A DNA stretch of 64,000 bases, from NCBI GenBank assembly GCA_013397935.1, contig VZRN01001786.1, positions 186,001 through 250,000 on the forward strand, written 5' to 3'. Origin of the DNA: Dasyornis broadbenti (lineage: Eukaryota > Chordata > Aves > Passeriformes > Dasyornithidae). The translations under genes and the position numbers were made by a program. Positions 49,503 to 61,115 of this stretch are shown piece after piece. Below the pieces are notes generated by a model. That model was given only the letters and a program-made list of their open reading frames with translations, was not told the DNA's origin and searched no databases. Each line of letters starts with the position of its first letter. Positions within the stretch are counted from its first letter, which is position 1.

Positions 49503-51531
49503 GCACTACGTGTTAACTTAAGAAAGAGAAAATCTAATTCAAGAGGGTTTGGAGAGGGTTTCTCCCCCACAAATTATCATTTAAATAGATCTGTTCGGTG
49601 ATCCCCATCCAGGAGAGGAAGAGCAAACCGGGAGCCTTTTGTTGTCTAAATTGTTTTTGTCACTTGAGTCAGAGCATTTGAAGAGCTTTGATTTCTTTAA
49701 GAGCTTTCCTTGCAGAGGGAAACAAGCTTTTAACTTCTGTTCAGATTTCCCCCTCTTAAGTTTACTTGTTTTTGAAGTCTTCCTTCTCTCTGCTCCCCTG
49801 GGCTTCTCAGTAGCCCCCAGCTGCTGGAATGGTGTCGGAGGGAGGATGCCACACTGGGATCACATCCTGCACAGAGCGGCCGGTCACCTCAGACCAGGCT
49901 TCATCTTCGTGCTGCAATAGCTTCACCCCTGTCATGTGGTCACAGAGGTGCTGGTGATGTGAAGGGGACCCCCAGCAGTCCCTGCACAGCGGATGCTTTC
50001 TGAAAGGTCCTGCTCTGCCCCACAGTCCTGGTGACGGATGGGGATGTTCCACCTGTCACCGAGGCGAGATGCTGTGGCCTGAGCCACAGAGCAGCTGCAG
50101 TGCTGGGGAGTGCTGTCAGAGGGGTGCAGAGCAGCACCCCCAGGTGGCTTCTGCCAGCCCCTCACACAGGACCTGGGGTTTGCAGGGCTCTCAGCCAGGC
50201 AGTGGCTGTCACCAAATGGTGTGAGCTGCACAGGGCAACCCTCAGTGCTTCCTGGCCCGCAGTGGTTGGGGAAGAGCTGCATTGCACAGAGGACCATGCT
50301 GCAGGGTATGGGAGAAATAATTCCTGCTTACACCCAGCTGACAGCAAAGCATCACCATTAGCAACAGAACAGCCATCCCCAGGAGATGTGCATGAGGCCA
50401 GAACCTGCTGGCACTGCTCTGTGGCTGAGCTGGCTGCAGACTGAGCAGCAGGTCTGTGACACCTTGGGGTACCCATGGTGTCTCCACCCCAGCACAGGAC
50501 CCTGCAGCAAACCAGCATGAGCTCCCAGTGGGACTGCTTTTGCATGTAATCCCTAGTCTTGGGAGGCAGGTCAGGAAAATGCCAGTGGGATGTGCCATTG
50601 CTCCTCAGGATGCAGATGATGCTGGAGGGAAGCACTGGCTGCCCTGTGCCTTCCCAGCCTACCAGCTACCACAGGGAAAACTGAACAGTCTGTAGAGTGA
50701 TGTCCTCACACAGCATCTCAGGCTGTCCTGGATGGTGCAGCTCCTTATCTGTTCATGTTGGCAAAAAATCAATTATATCATTGATAGGTATCTGATATGG
50801 TCTCCCAAGGCCTGACACATCCCGGGCTTGTCATTGGGTTTGTCCTTTTAGTTTAACCACAGACACTGTTTTCTCTCCTCAGAGAAGGTTTAACTGTAAA
50901 TGTACATGCGTGTCCATTTTTTTACTGTGTGTTGTTTCCCGGCTGCTGGCATTGGTCCTTTGGCTGCAGCATGAGACCCAGCAGCAGAGAGGGACAGGAC
51001 GTGTCTTTACCACGGTGCCTGCCCTCGGCTGCTCCTGCCCACTGCCACCATGGCCCCTGCACAGAGCCCCAGCTTGGCTCATACTGGGACCAGGAGCTCC
51101 TCACTGGTCAGGGCCTCTCTGGTCCTGCTGAGCAGGCGATGGGTTCTGTGTCTGGCACCTGTGCCCAGCGTGCTGCTGGTTCACTGTGATGATGCTGGGG
51201 AGGCAGCAGGGCCCTCGAGTGCCAGCTCTGGCCACACCACCTCAAGCAGGTGATGCCCCACACCCCCGAGCAGGAGAACGGAGAAAGCCCTCTCTTTCCT
51301 CAGGAATGTGTTCGTGTTTTCCCTCTGGGCTGCAGAGCTGTGCCCGAGCCCCTCCGGCACTGGCCCTTCCTCTAGCCAAGTGTTGTGCAATAGCAGGGCT
51401 CTGTCCTAGGAGATGGGGTCTGACAGGGTATGTGTTTAGCAACCCTCCCAGCGGGTTCTCCCCCATCCCTGCCCAGCCCGTGCTCCCTGGCGCACATGCA
51501 CGCACGCTTGCGTTTTAGTTTCTACCCCACG

Positions 51532-51539
51532 TGTAAATA
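51532..51539 (+). promoter_or_regulatory. Pumilio-type response element TGTAAATA in 3' UTR
   Basis: An exact TGTAnATA match lies about 180 nt before the distal poly(A) signal; TGTAAATG and TGTACATG near-matches overlap at 50893-50906. Pumilio proteins bind this motif in 3' UTRs. An eight-base motif also occurs by chance, so the function is tentative. Confidence 0.3.
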
Positions 51540-51711
51540 CAGGAGGAGCACGGTGCCGAGCGCCCGCACCCCCTGCCCGCCCTGCAGGAGGAGCTGGCAG
51601 CTGCTGCCATGTCTGATGGAGTCACTTTGGTTTTGTTTCTCTACCCAAATGAAATTAGAAGGTTGATTTCCTCACCCTTGTTATTTTTTCAAGGTCTTTC
51701 TAGGACCTGGA

Positions 51712-51717
51712 AATAAA
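51712..51717 (+). terminator. Probable distal poly(A) signal AATAAA
   Basis: A canonical hexamer preceded by T-rich sequence (GTTATTTTTTC) and followed within 30-60 nt by GT/T-rich sequence: the expected three-part cleavage and polyadenylation layout. It is the most likely 3' end of CDH22, with cleavage around 51730-51740. Confidence 0.55.
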
Positions 51718-52060
51718 TTATTTCCTTGTCGTCTAGCCTGAGTCTTATGTGCTTATTTTGTCTTGTTTCCTTGTCTCCCATTGCCCTGACATTGTGGTCC
51801 CGTTGATGCCTTCCCAGAGGGGCTGGGTGGCTGCCTGAAGCAGAATGGGCTGTGGCACAGCCAACCCCCGCCCGCAGCATGTTCCCACTGGCAGGATACT
51901 GCATCTCCAGCTTCTTCCCATTTTTCATTGAAATGCTCATCACAAAAAGCTTCAAGAGAAGGGTCATTTTTTCTCTCTAAATTTGAAGGAAAAGATGAAA
52001 AAAACAATGTCCTTGGTTTTCTCCATCGTTTCAGGAGAATGTTGGGTTGTGCTTTGAGCA

Positions 52061-52092
52061 GCCCAAACCATTCTGTGATTCTATAATTCTTC
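52061..52092 (+). mobile_element. CR1 LINE 3' end remnant
   Basis: CCCAAACCATTCTGTGATTC followed by TATAATTCTT closely resembles the CR1 3' terminus, which ends in tandem ATTCTATGATTCT-like octamers. Only the extreme 3' end is convincing; the sequence upstream is too decayed to assign. The match suggests a sauropsid, most likely avian, genome. Confidence 0.65.
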
Positions 52093-55000
52093 ATGGCTTC
52101 AGTGCAGCTGGGCGTTGTCAACAGCTTTGGTACCTGACCTGTTCTCATTTTGGTGATGCTGTGTGTTACAGCAGTGTTCAGTTACTGGCAGCAGATAAAA
52201 AACCTTCCTTCATACTCAGTTTTAATACTGAAATGATGCAAATAAATGACATTCTGGCCTGACCAGAGCTAAATCAATTGCTGGTGCATTTTTTGATGGC
52301 CGGGGCTGGGGAAGGATCAAGGCAAACAAGCATGAACCTCCCTGGGCCCGGGAAGCCTTGCCAAGGTGGCTGCAAATGCTCCAGCACCCATCAATGTGAC
52401 GATGGCATGCTGTGGAGGGATGGAGCAGACACAGAGAGAGAGGGGACATGGCCGAGTTCACTGGTGGCCTCAGTGTAGGTCAGCAGATAGAACAGGCACA
52501 CTTTAAACTGCTCCATAAAGCAACTTTCATTTAAAAAGCATTTTGCAGTCCTGGCTCCCAAACAGAGTTATTGTTCCCCCAGGGCTTTGAGTTTCCTTAT
52601 CCTTCACCATCCCTGTGCCTCCGCTCCATCCTGCTCCCTTGATTACTCACTAAATGTTATGGAAGAAGCATCTGGTGACCTTTGATGACAACAGTTAGAG
52701 GGATGCTGTGACAGAAGGGGGAAGTCTTGAGGCCGGAGGGTTTTCCAAAGGCACAAGGTGTGTTGCCAGACCTCAGTGTGCACGTGGTTTTCCTTTTCAC
52801 AGTTACAATGGGTGCCTCTACAGCTGCCAGCCTTGAGGAAGCTTTTCTGCCAGCATCACCATTAATTACCCCATTAATAGCCCCCTCACAGCGAGTCCAT
52901 CAGTGCTGCACTCGTGGCCGCTTGCTCTGGCAGGTCTGGACGCTCAGCCCATTGCTGTTTGCAGAGAGCTGAGCATTGCTGTGTGTTTGCACCCGGGTTT
53001 CCAGCCCAGGTCCTTAGCAACAAGAACTCTCATCCAGCTGCAGCTCTCCAACTCCTGCTGTCCCACTTTAGGCACCCAAACACTTTGGGACTCTAGAGGC
53101 TGGGGTCTGGAGTGTTCTGGGAACTCCATGTTGAGGAGGAGGTGTCTGCAGTCACTGTGCTCCTTGCAGTGGAGGTGACAAGTGCCTGGCATTGAGTGGT
53201 GAGCCTGCGCTGTGCAGGAGAATTTGCTTCTTATATATTGTGGAGAAATGGAGAGAGCTCTAAGCAACAAATTGCCAGTCAGAACCAGACCCTTCACTAC
53301 AAAAGAGGAGGATTATTGAGAGCTCTGATTGCAGAAGCATCTGTGAAGATGCTTGAACAGCTCCATGCCTCCTCAACATAGCCCCTTCTGAGGAAATTCT
53401 CCTATAGCAGCTTCTCTCTCTTCAGCAGTTGCACAACAGCCTTGTTGCAGATCAGGCCAAGGGCAGGTCCCTCTCCTCCTCCTTCTGCAGGAAGGGAAGC
53501 CAGTCCTGCTCTGCAGAATGGTTCTCGCTACATGGGATGTCACCTGTGGCTATCTACTGGCAGTGCTAGCCAAGGACGGTGACACTTGCCACTGCCACAT
53601 TCTGAACGGGTCCTTCAGGGCTGGTGCTGCTGTGTCCCATCAACCACAGGCTACTGCAGCCCCTTTCCCATCCCTAGCACAGGGAGGCTGCATGAGTCAC
53701 CTCCAATGCCTGCGCTGAGCCATGGCAAGCTCCAGAAGGCGAAGTGTCCAGGCCTCCTCTAGAGAGGTATTTGCAAAAGATGGATGTGCTCTGCTGGGAT
53801 CATTAAGGGGAAGTGAAAAAAGGGCAGTGATACCTTCACCCCCAGGAGGAAAATCCATCTCTGGTAACTGAACGTAGCAAGGCTGTGTCAACCTCTACGT
53901 CCCGTTCCCACTGGTAATATCTTGCTCTGGAAGGTGATCCCTTCCCCACCATATCCTCTGAGGAAGCTGCTTTATCACCAGAAAGCTGACTCCTTTAACC
54001 ACCTCCACCACAGCTAATATCCCAGATCCCTATGTCCTTTCATTTACTAAGCCCTTGAGCTTCCTTCAGGCTTGGTGTCAGACTCTCCCTGCTCAGCAAA
54101 ACCTCTGTTTTACATCTCTGCCCTGCACTTGGTGCAGGCAGCAGCTCTGTCTCATCAGGGCTCTCTTACTGTGCCACAGCACTCCTGTTTGTGCTTCTTG
54201 CTGTGGCTCTGCTGCCCCCCAGCCTATCCCAGGAGTGTTCCCAGTATCTGGAGATGACCCAGCTTTATGCTCAGCAGCAGCAGGTCTTGTTCTCTGCTCA
54301 CTGGTGGGAATGGAGCTGTGTTTCCAGGCAGCTGTCATGGCTCTGTCACCACAGCCAGAGTAGTTGGAGAGAAAGAGAATCACTGAATTTCACTTGGCCC
54401 TGGAATTGTGCTTCTGGGTAGTCAGTGGGGCTGAAACCACCCCTCGCCTTGCTGAGCTGCCAGGGCAGTGTGGTGGAGAGCTGGTGTTCCTATGGCTAGC
54501 AGGACTATGTCCTCTCGGGATGTTGGTGCCATGCCAAGCAGCCAGACTAGCCATCACCTGTCACTCACACATCCCAGCCTGGGCTTTCTCCAGCCTTACA
54601 ATCCCTTTCGAGATGAGTGTGGTTTCAATGACTGTTCTTCAAATTTTTTAAGAAGGACCTGGGGCTTTACAAAGCTGGATCCAACATGGGTGGGCAGAGT
54701 CTGAAGCAGTTGGGGTAAACAGCAAAGCACAACCAGGGACCCTAATGCAGCACTCGCACAGCTCTGGCTTTCTCATGGCCCATCCCATCCCACCTGCCCT
54801 CACCAGCATTGGAACCCAGTTGTGAGGGTCAAATCTGGCATTTAGCATCGTGACATTGGGCAGCAGGGAAGGGTAAAAGCAGGAGCAGGAGCCCAGTGCC
54901 TTGGCATTTGCCTCCCCTGGGCTGTGCAGCATCACACCATCCACCCACTTCTGCTGCTGCTGCATGTGCCCATTGGCCATGGTTGGGAGGCCAAGTAGTG

Positions 55001-55199
55001 ATTCTTAGACATCCCTCATCTGTAGCCAGTGACAGCAGGTGTTTGTGGCTCGGAGGTTGTTAACTTCCCTGTCCAGCTACACTGCAGGTTTATAGACATC
55101 CATTTTTCATCTCTCTCCTTCGCTGCTGTGGAGGAGCTGCTCAGGTGAGCATGAATTGGTCCAGCTGTTTACTGGGGGAACAGCCACCAGCCATTTCTA

Positions 55200-55800
55200 A
55201 GCAGAACACATGCCCTTAGCTTGTGTTTTAACCGTGGTAATTCGGAAAGTTTTAATCCCTCTTCTGCTGGGGGAAGCACGCGTTGCCATCCACCCCAGCA
55301 GATCCAGCCCACGGCAGCCTCCACCGCGGTCAGGAGTCACTCACCTTTAGCCAGGAGCCAGGCAGCTGTTGAAATCCCTTCACACTGCACGCAAATTAGG
55401 CATTGAAAACGCTCATTACAGGCAACATGACACGCCTTCATTATTCCAGAATAATTGTCTGAAAAGCTCGGCTAGCAGCACAAGCTTCACTTGGTGCAGG
55501 AATGTGATAAAAAGAAAACAGGAAGTGCAATCAATGCTTGTAATCCTTTTAAATAAAAAGGTACTTGCTAGTAGCTGCCAACATCTTTAAAAAGCCGTGA
55601 TTTCCCCGGAGAGAGCCCTTATCAGCTATGACTGCGTGTCATTCTGGCTGTCTGTCAATCCATCAGACTTCAGTGCCACTGACATTAAGAAGCCAGGCGT
55701 TAAGATTATCACATTTACCCGTAATGTAGCACAGATTGTGTTGACATTTGGGAAGTATTCCACCACAGGAGCCATTTGACTTCAATGCTTTCTTCCTGAA
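55200..55800. promoter_or_regulatory. Candidate conserved non-coding element 6 kb downstream of CDH22
   Basis: Six hundred bases of unique, mixed-composition sequence retain many CpGs alongside AT motifs. A RUNX-like AACCGTGGTAATTC lies at about 55230, with CACGCAAATTAGGC, TTATTCCAGAATAATTG and CGTTAAGATTATCACATTTACC elsewhere. There is no open frame of coding character and no repeat match. Long, non-repetitive, motif-dense sequence of this type is typical of conserved enhancers; inferred. Confidence 0.32.
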
Positions 55801-56154
55801 GAAAAAAATGCTTTGAAATACTCGAGGGCAGGAGCCTGCTCTGCCTGCAGTGTGCTGGCGTGGGGAGTAGGAGGAGAGTGAGGGTGCACAAGCAATAACT
55901 CACGATGTATCCCAGGAATGCTGCTCCCCTGTTCTTTGGCTGCACCTGGCACGGAGCAGGCAGGTATTTGGGTTGGCTGAGGAGGGTTCCCCTGTGCTCC
56001 TGCCCTGGAGCAGCTGTGGTGCAGCACCTGCTGTGCTGTGGGGACCCAGAGTGCAGCATCCTCTGCTTGCACCTCTCCTTCCTCCTCCTGGCACTCCTCT
56101 TCCTGGGAAGGCCTCAGCTCTGTCCACAACTGAGAGGGGGATATTCCAGGCTAG

Positions 56155-56420
56155 GCCATAGAAACAATGGTAAATGACCTAAAATGAACTGATTAATCTC
56201 TTTAAATAACTGTGAAACCGTTTTCCAGAAAAAGTTAATCTACTCTAAATGGCTCTGGTGCTTTTCTTGGGCTCTAATCAATATGTGGTCGCTTGCTTTT
56301 CATGTGTAATTCACAGTAATTGCAAAAGAGCATTTTCTGAAGAAAATGACACTCTGCAAGCAGAAATGCAAAGAGGGACGAGGACCAATTGTCTTTAAAT
56401 CTCAGCACAAGGCACGCTGT
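56155..56420. promoter_or_regulatory. Candidate conserved non-coding element with SOX-like site
   Basis: This AT-rich block starts with the SOX-like GAAACAATGG (56160-56169). ACTGATTAATCTC, GCTCTAATCAATATG and GTAATTGCAAAAG follow. It is non-repetitive and non-coding. The enhancer role is inferred. Confidence 0.28.
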
Positions 56421-56944
56421 CAGACACGCTGGTGAGCTGGAGGTGCTTCAGCATCACAATTCTGTGTCCTAGGTTTTTCTCTGGGAAGCTGCTGGAGGTG
56501 CTGGAGCATGTTGTGTCCAGGTGGCTTGGTTTGGAACCTCATCTGCTTCCAGGTCTGGCTGCCAGGGCCCTGGCCTGTGGACCCCTAGCCCACCAGCTGC
56601 AGAGAAGTTGGCTGCAAGATTACAAGGTTAGGCAGAGACACATTCCTTTCCTGTGGTGACACACAGGCATCACTGGGATCCAGAGGCAGCCTTGCTCCTT
56701 GCCAGGCTGTCCCATCCAGGGCTGCACAAAGCCAGCACTGCCTGTGCACAGCAGCCCCAGCCATCACCGAGGGCCTTTGGGGCCCAGGATGGGCCTTGTG
56801 TGCAGAGCTGGTGCAGTCCAGTACAGATCACATTCCAAGGTCTTCCTATCCCCTTCATCTCCTGCTCGAGTTTGTCCCAGCCAGGCTTGTTTCATCCTTG
56901 CCCAGCCTCGAGCCATGGCTGCCTTATGGTAGGACCCTTCCAAA

Positions 56945-57300
56945 GAGTCCATTGCCTTTCCATCATTCGCTGTAAAACCAGAGCATAATTTTCCAGGATG
57001 TCATTCTAATTCTACTGAGAAAGCTTATTACTTGTGATTTACCCATAAAAAGGCCCAGTGACTTATGCCGGTGTGTCTGTGATTTTGCCCATCAATCCAT
57101 CACAACAGCAGCAGGCTGTCCGCAGGGCAGGGGGACCAATGCAGGGGCTGAGGTGAGCATGCCACTGTGATTGACACACTGCTTTTACCAGCCTTAAAGC
57201 CTCTGACATATTCCTTTTGGCTCGGTGCGGATCCGCACTGCTGAGCTCCAGCACAAATGTCATTAAAACATGTTCTACCCATGGTACCTATAAATAATTG
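56945..57300. promoter_or_regulatory. Candidate conserved non-coding element with 14-bp palindrome
   Basis: Non-coding block containing a PBX/MEIS-like TGATTGACA (57168-57176), ATTTACCCATAAAAAGG, and the perfect palindrome GTGCGGATCCGCAC (57225-57238). TACCTATAAATAATTGAGG closes it. No repeat is recognised. Inferred from motif content. Confidence 0.28.
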
Positions 57301-58799
57301 AGGCAGCAGTCTGCACTAAGCTCTGTGCTGCAGCTTGCTGCTCCTCCAGCAAGGGGGCCTGGGGAGATGACCTCTCCTTCTCCCACTCACCACCTTTAAC
57401 ATGAAGGGGCACCTGACATTGTCCCTGCACTAATTTCTCTGCTGCATTGGTAGGCCATGCTCCAGGCCTGGGGATTCTGGGCTGCTCCCTTCAGGGAAGT
57501 GAGTGCAGACTATAGGGCTCCAGACCTTGCCTTAAATGGGCCATGAGCAGTGCCTGGCTCCTGCCCAGGGCACTGCCATGTGTGGATGGGTGGGGAGAAG
57601 CTGGCACTTGGGTAGAGGGGCCCAGTGATCTCAGCAACTCAGGAGTCCAGTGTTGGGCAGCAGTTCCTAGCTGCCAGTGCCCACCACTTCCCAACCTGCT
57701 CAAGGTTCCAGAGCTGCCCAGAGCAGCACCTGCAGGTCTCCCTGTGCCATCACATGGCCTGCAAAGGTAAATACTGTCTGAAATAGCTTAATGCACTCGG
57801 ATGCATTTCCAATACTGTCACTAAATATGTGGGAAATTCACTATCCATGGCTGAGAATGCTTGTTGCTGCTCTAGCCTTGGAAGCACAGTCCATCCCTGA
57901 GCACAGCTTTCTTCACTCACCTGGCCAAGGCTGGTGGAAGCATCCCGTCCCTTGCGAGTCCCACCACGGTGTAGTACCTGCCACCCATTCTGTTCACCAG
58001 TCAGACCACTCCGGCTCTTCTGCAAGACCTGGCACAAGCGCAAGTGCAATTCTTGATCTGGGCTCCTGCAGGCCAGCAGGCATGAGCTGTGGGCTGGCAG
58101 ATGAGCTTGCAGGCAAGGCTCACCCATGTGAGATAGCCATGTGGGACACCAGCAGGTTGCTGTCCCTGGTGAGAAGACCGAGCTCACACTCCAGCATCAG
58201 CCCCCTGCACCTCCCATCATGTGGTTCTGGCTCCCTTCATGCCCACGAACAAGTTTTTTCTTTCTTCCCTTCTCATGACAGCCACCAGCTCCCCCGTGCC
58301 AGTGGGAGTCATTAGCAGACATCATGCTGGGAATGTGCAGGTTAAATATGGAGTGCTGATATCCCACTTTGCTATGCTGGGAGCAGCAAACCCAGATTGA
58401 TGCCGTTCCCCTGGCAGCCCCCACCCATCAGCCTGACCCTGGATGCTCTTCGGCTCCACAAGCTCCTTCCAGCTCCCTGGGTTCAGGTGAGCACAGTGCA
58501 AGAGAGCTGTGTTGTGGCCACACATGAAGGCATACAGGGGCTCATCCATTGCCCTGCACAGACACACACATGGAGCCACAGTAAGGTGTTCTGGTGATGA
58601 AGGAACCACCTCCTGCCCAAGAGGCACATTCTGGGCCAGCAGGGCTGAGTGTGGCTGTGCTGCCCCTGCACACACGTGTGCACAGTGCTGGGCACGTGCA
58701 GAGGCAGGTGCTGTCTGCGTGTGGAGGCGTGCAGCCATGCAGAAGCATGTGTGTGCTGAGGCAGACGCTGTGCTGTGCAGTGTGTGTGTGCCCTGACAG

Positions 58800-58935
58800 A
58801 TCGTGAAGGTGTATTAAATAGCAGCTGTCGGGCTCTTCCCGAGCACAGCGGTAACACAGTTGGGACTATTGTGATGTCTTCTTAATTTAAACTCGTGTTG
58901 TCTCTCAGCCACGTGCTAATGAGGGCTAATGGGGA
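58800..58935. promoter_or_regulatory. Short candidate conserved element
   Basis: This 135-bp motif-dense, CpG-containing stretch has GTATTAAATAGCAGC, TTCTTAATTTAAACTCG, the E-box GCCACGTGC, and GCTAATGAGGGCTAATGG with a repeated GCTAATG. It lies directly after a GT-rich low-complexity run. Inferred. Confidence 0.22.
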
Positions 58936-60059
58936 GATCAGCTTGCTGTTTGCCAGCGTTGCTGTGTGCATTGCCATGGCCCTGTCACTCCTGCAGCCTG
59001 GCTGTCCTCACTGGCTGGTGTCTTTCCCTGCCTTGCTGCTCTGATGGGAAGAGGGACTTGGTGTCTGCTCCCCCTGGAGCTCATGTGGCATATCAGAAAC
59101 TGCTCCACCAAGCCAACTTCTCTGACCACAGAGCAGCAGGACTCATTTGAGAAGCTGGGCTTCCTGGTGCTGTGCATGAGAAGTCCTCGGGATGTCCAGG
59201 GTTCCCTTTTGTCACAGCACCAACAGTCCCAAAAGCTCAATCAGCCCCTGTACCTGGGTCTCCCACAGTGCTGCCATGTCCCCTCCTGTCCCTACAACCG
59301 CAGGACAGCCACATGCACCCTTGGGACCCTCCTCACAGAGAAGGAGCAGCCAGCTGCTCACGGAGTCTGTGTCACCCCTCATGCTGCCCCGCTCTGCCTT
59401 GGGATGTGCACAGGGCACAGCAGTCACTGGTACCCAGAGGGGTGATGGTTTGGCCACAGCTCAGTAACATTTTGTCACCTGCATGTCCATTCTGGCTTGC
59501 ATGGCTGTGGTGCTGGTGCTTGGGGACAGAGCAGGTCTGCATGGGACATCTCTGCTCCACAGGGCTGGCGTGGGCGCCATAGCAGGGATGGAGCTCTGGG
59601 AGGGACCTGAGGACAACTGTCCTTCTCCCTGTGCCTGTCCCCTGCTCTCCCTGCTCCACAACCACAGGTGCCAGCTGCACAGCAGGGCACTGTCCCAGGG
59701 CTGGTGGAGGGGCTGCCTGATGCTTGCCAGCACTGACCCGTCGGAGCAGGAGCAGAGCGCAGGGAGTTCCATGGTGGCAGTATCCCTGGAGCTGCTTCTC
59801 CCAGCACTAACCCACACATTTATCAGGATTAATGAAGCGTGCAACAAACGGATTGGGGAGGCAAAGAAAGCAGCAGAGACAGAGCCAGTGGCTGGTAGCA
59901 GGCAGGAGGGAGATGGTGGGGGGTGTGGACCTACGAAGCTGGCTGGGGCTGTACAAGAGCAGCTCGCCTCCCCGGGACCATGCTCCCAGATTCTCACATG
60001 GACAAGCAGGAATGCTCATGTTTGCCTGTCGTCATGCACACAGGCTTGAAGAAAAGGGA

Positions 60060-60485
60060 GACAGTCTTAGCAGAGATCAGCCATGAATATTTGAAAAAAA
60101 GCCATTGAATACTAACACAGCCACTTACGCCGTATTTGCATACTTGCCTAATAAAAAATTATGGCCATTCAAAGCCCAATCATTAATTACCCAGCATATT
60201 TTTGTTTAACTCCCTCCCTTTTTTATTACAGACTAAGCTGTTTTCCTGCTTATTCAGCAAAAATTCCCTACTCTTCCACCAGGATGAGACATGCAATAAA
60301 TATGTACTTATTAAGTGTGCATTACAACTGCACGAGTGGGGAGAAGTAATAACAGGCCCAACATAAAGCTGAAGTATTTATGCATGTACCTAGGGCCACT
60401 TTAGCTATTTATTTTCACAAAGAAATTAAATTAGATAGTTTGATAGCTCTCAGTGTGATTATGGTGGGAATTTACATAGGCCCCA
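60060..60485. promoter_or_regulatory. Candidate conserved non-coding element with POU octamer, 9 kb downstream
   Basis: This 425-bp AT-rich unique block lies between GC-rich flanks. It has the perfect octamer ATTTGCAT (60134-60141), CATTAATTACCC (about 60181), AGTAATAACAGG, TATTTATGCATG and AAATTAAATTAG. No coding or repeat signature is seen. It resembles the intron 8 block at 36530-36800 in motif make-up. Confidence 0.32.
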
Positions 60486-60640
60486 GCCTGTCAGGTGGGG
60501 ATGTGTTTGAAGGCACAAACCCACGACGAGGACAAGCTGCAGACATCCTGCCAAGCCGGGTGTGCTGGGCAGGACTCCCTGCCAGGAGGGTCAGTGCCCA
60601 GCCAACCTCCTCTGCCTCCCAGCTGGGAATTCCATGGGAA

Positions 60641-60680
60641 CACCAGGCAGGCAGAATGGACACCAGGCAGGCAGGATGAG
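60641..60680 (+). repeat. 20-bp tandem duplication (two copies)
   Basis: CACCAGGCAGGCAGAATGGA is followed directly by CACCAGGCAGGCAGGATGAG, differing at two or three positions. It is a small local duplication in intergenic DNA. Confidence 0.8.
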
Positions 60681-60884
60681 GCTGCTCACTGCTGGGACCA
60701 GAAGTGACTCTTTGTGGGAAACGTGGCCCTTGGAGAAAAACTGTTGGGACGTGAAGAGGGACAAATTTTCTCAGGAAAATTGCCTTTTCAAACCCTTCTC
60801 ACTTGAAAGAATCCCAGCGCCTTTGTGAGTGTTTAACGCCCACGCCCCATAGATGCCTTTGAAAGGAGATGTGACACCTGCCCC

Positions 60885-61115
60885 AGACAGGAGAGGAGAT
60901 GGGGAGGGCAGGGCCACCCCCCTTCCGCGCCCCCCGGCCCTCACCACCCTGCGGGAGGCCCCGCAATTAGTGAGCGACCTGATTAGCGCTGATTGCGCAC
61001 ACGCCGCCTGCAGGGGCGAGAGCCTGCGGTGCTGCCTGCGGTGCTGCCAGCTCTGCCCCACCACGGCTCCGCACCAGTCCCGGGGGCCAGCCCAGGGCAC
61101 AGCTGAGGGCACCAA
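60885..61115. other. CpG-rich patch with embedded homeodomain-like motifs
   Basis: A short GC- and CpG-rich patch about 9 kb past the gene contains GCAATTAGTGAGCGACC, TGATTAGCGC and TGATTGCGCACACGCC in its centre. It could be an orphan CpG island or a CpG-retaining conserved element. There is no associated exon or open frame of coding character. Confidence 0.3.

Larger units (their letters stand above)
1..51735 (+). other. CDH22: CDH22 gene (cadherin-22, PB-cadherin), 5'-truncated by the window: overall gene model
   Basis: Ten GT-AG exons join into one uninterrupted frame: 3691-3985, 13645-13764, 22864-23031, 23990-24177, 25009-25262, 32294-32430, 39508-39629, 39907-40024, 47055-47306 and 48711-49249. 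The 730 residues encoded here give EC1 (partial) to about residue 75, EC2 to 184, EC3 to 300, EC4 to 404, EC5 to about 530, a helix at about 539-560, and a 170-residue tail. Exon lengths and phases match the standard type II cadherin plan. CDH22 is favoured over other type II cadherins by the DINDSEP ending of EC1, the IKYNDEGGGEQDTEAYDM juxtamembrane segment and the WGPRFR..AALYAG C-terminus. This rests on my memory of the family, not on an alignment. The protein is a single-pass adhesion receptor. The 5' end (exons 1-2 and promoter) is outside the window, and the 3' limit is set by the best poly(A) signal. Confidence 0.93.
49250..51735 (+). other. CDH22: Probable 3' UTR of CDH22
   Basis: The sequence follows the stop codon with no further coding signal. 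An early weak poly(A) signal ATTAAA lies at 49497-49502. The strongest one, AATAAA, is at 51712-51717 and is followed by a GT-rich stretch (TGTGCTTATTTTGTCTTG). Read-through to that site would give a UTR of about 2.5 kb. The last part is CpG-richer (51480-51600) and carries a Pumilio-type motif. The true end needs transcript data. Confidence 0.55.

Noticed and set aside
52944..53297. A Cys/His-containing minus-strand frame considered as a CD40 (TNF receptor) exon
   Set aside because: Convergent CD40 would fit mammalian synteny, but the cysteine spacing does not form TNF-receptor repeats and no partner exons were found.
54365..54395. AGAATCACTGAATTTCAC considered as a reverse-strand CR1 3' end
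   Set aside because: The match to the CR1 terminal repeat is too short and lacks the second repeat unit and adjoining CR1 sequence.
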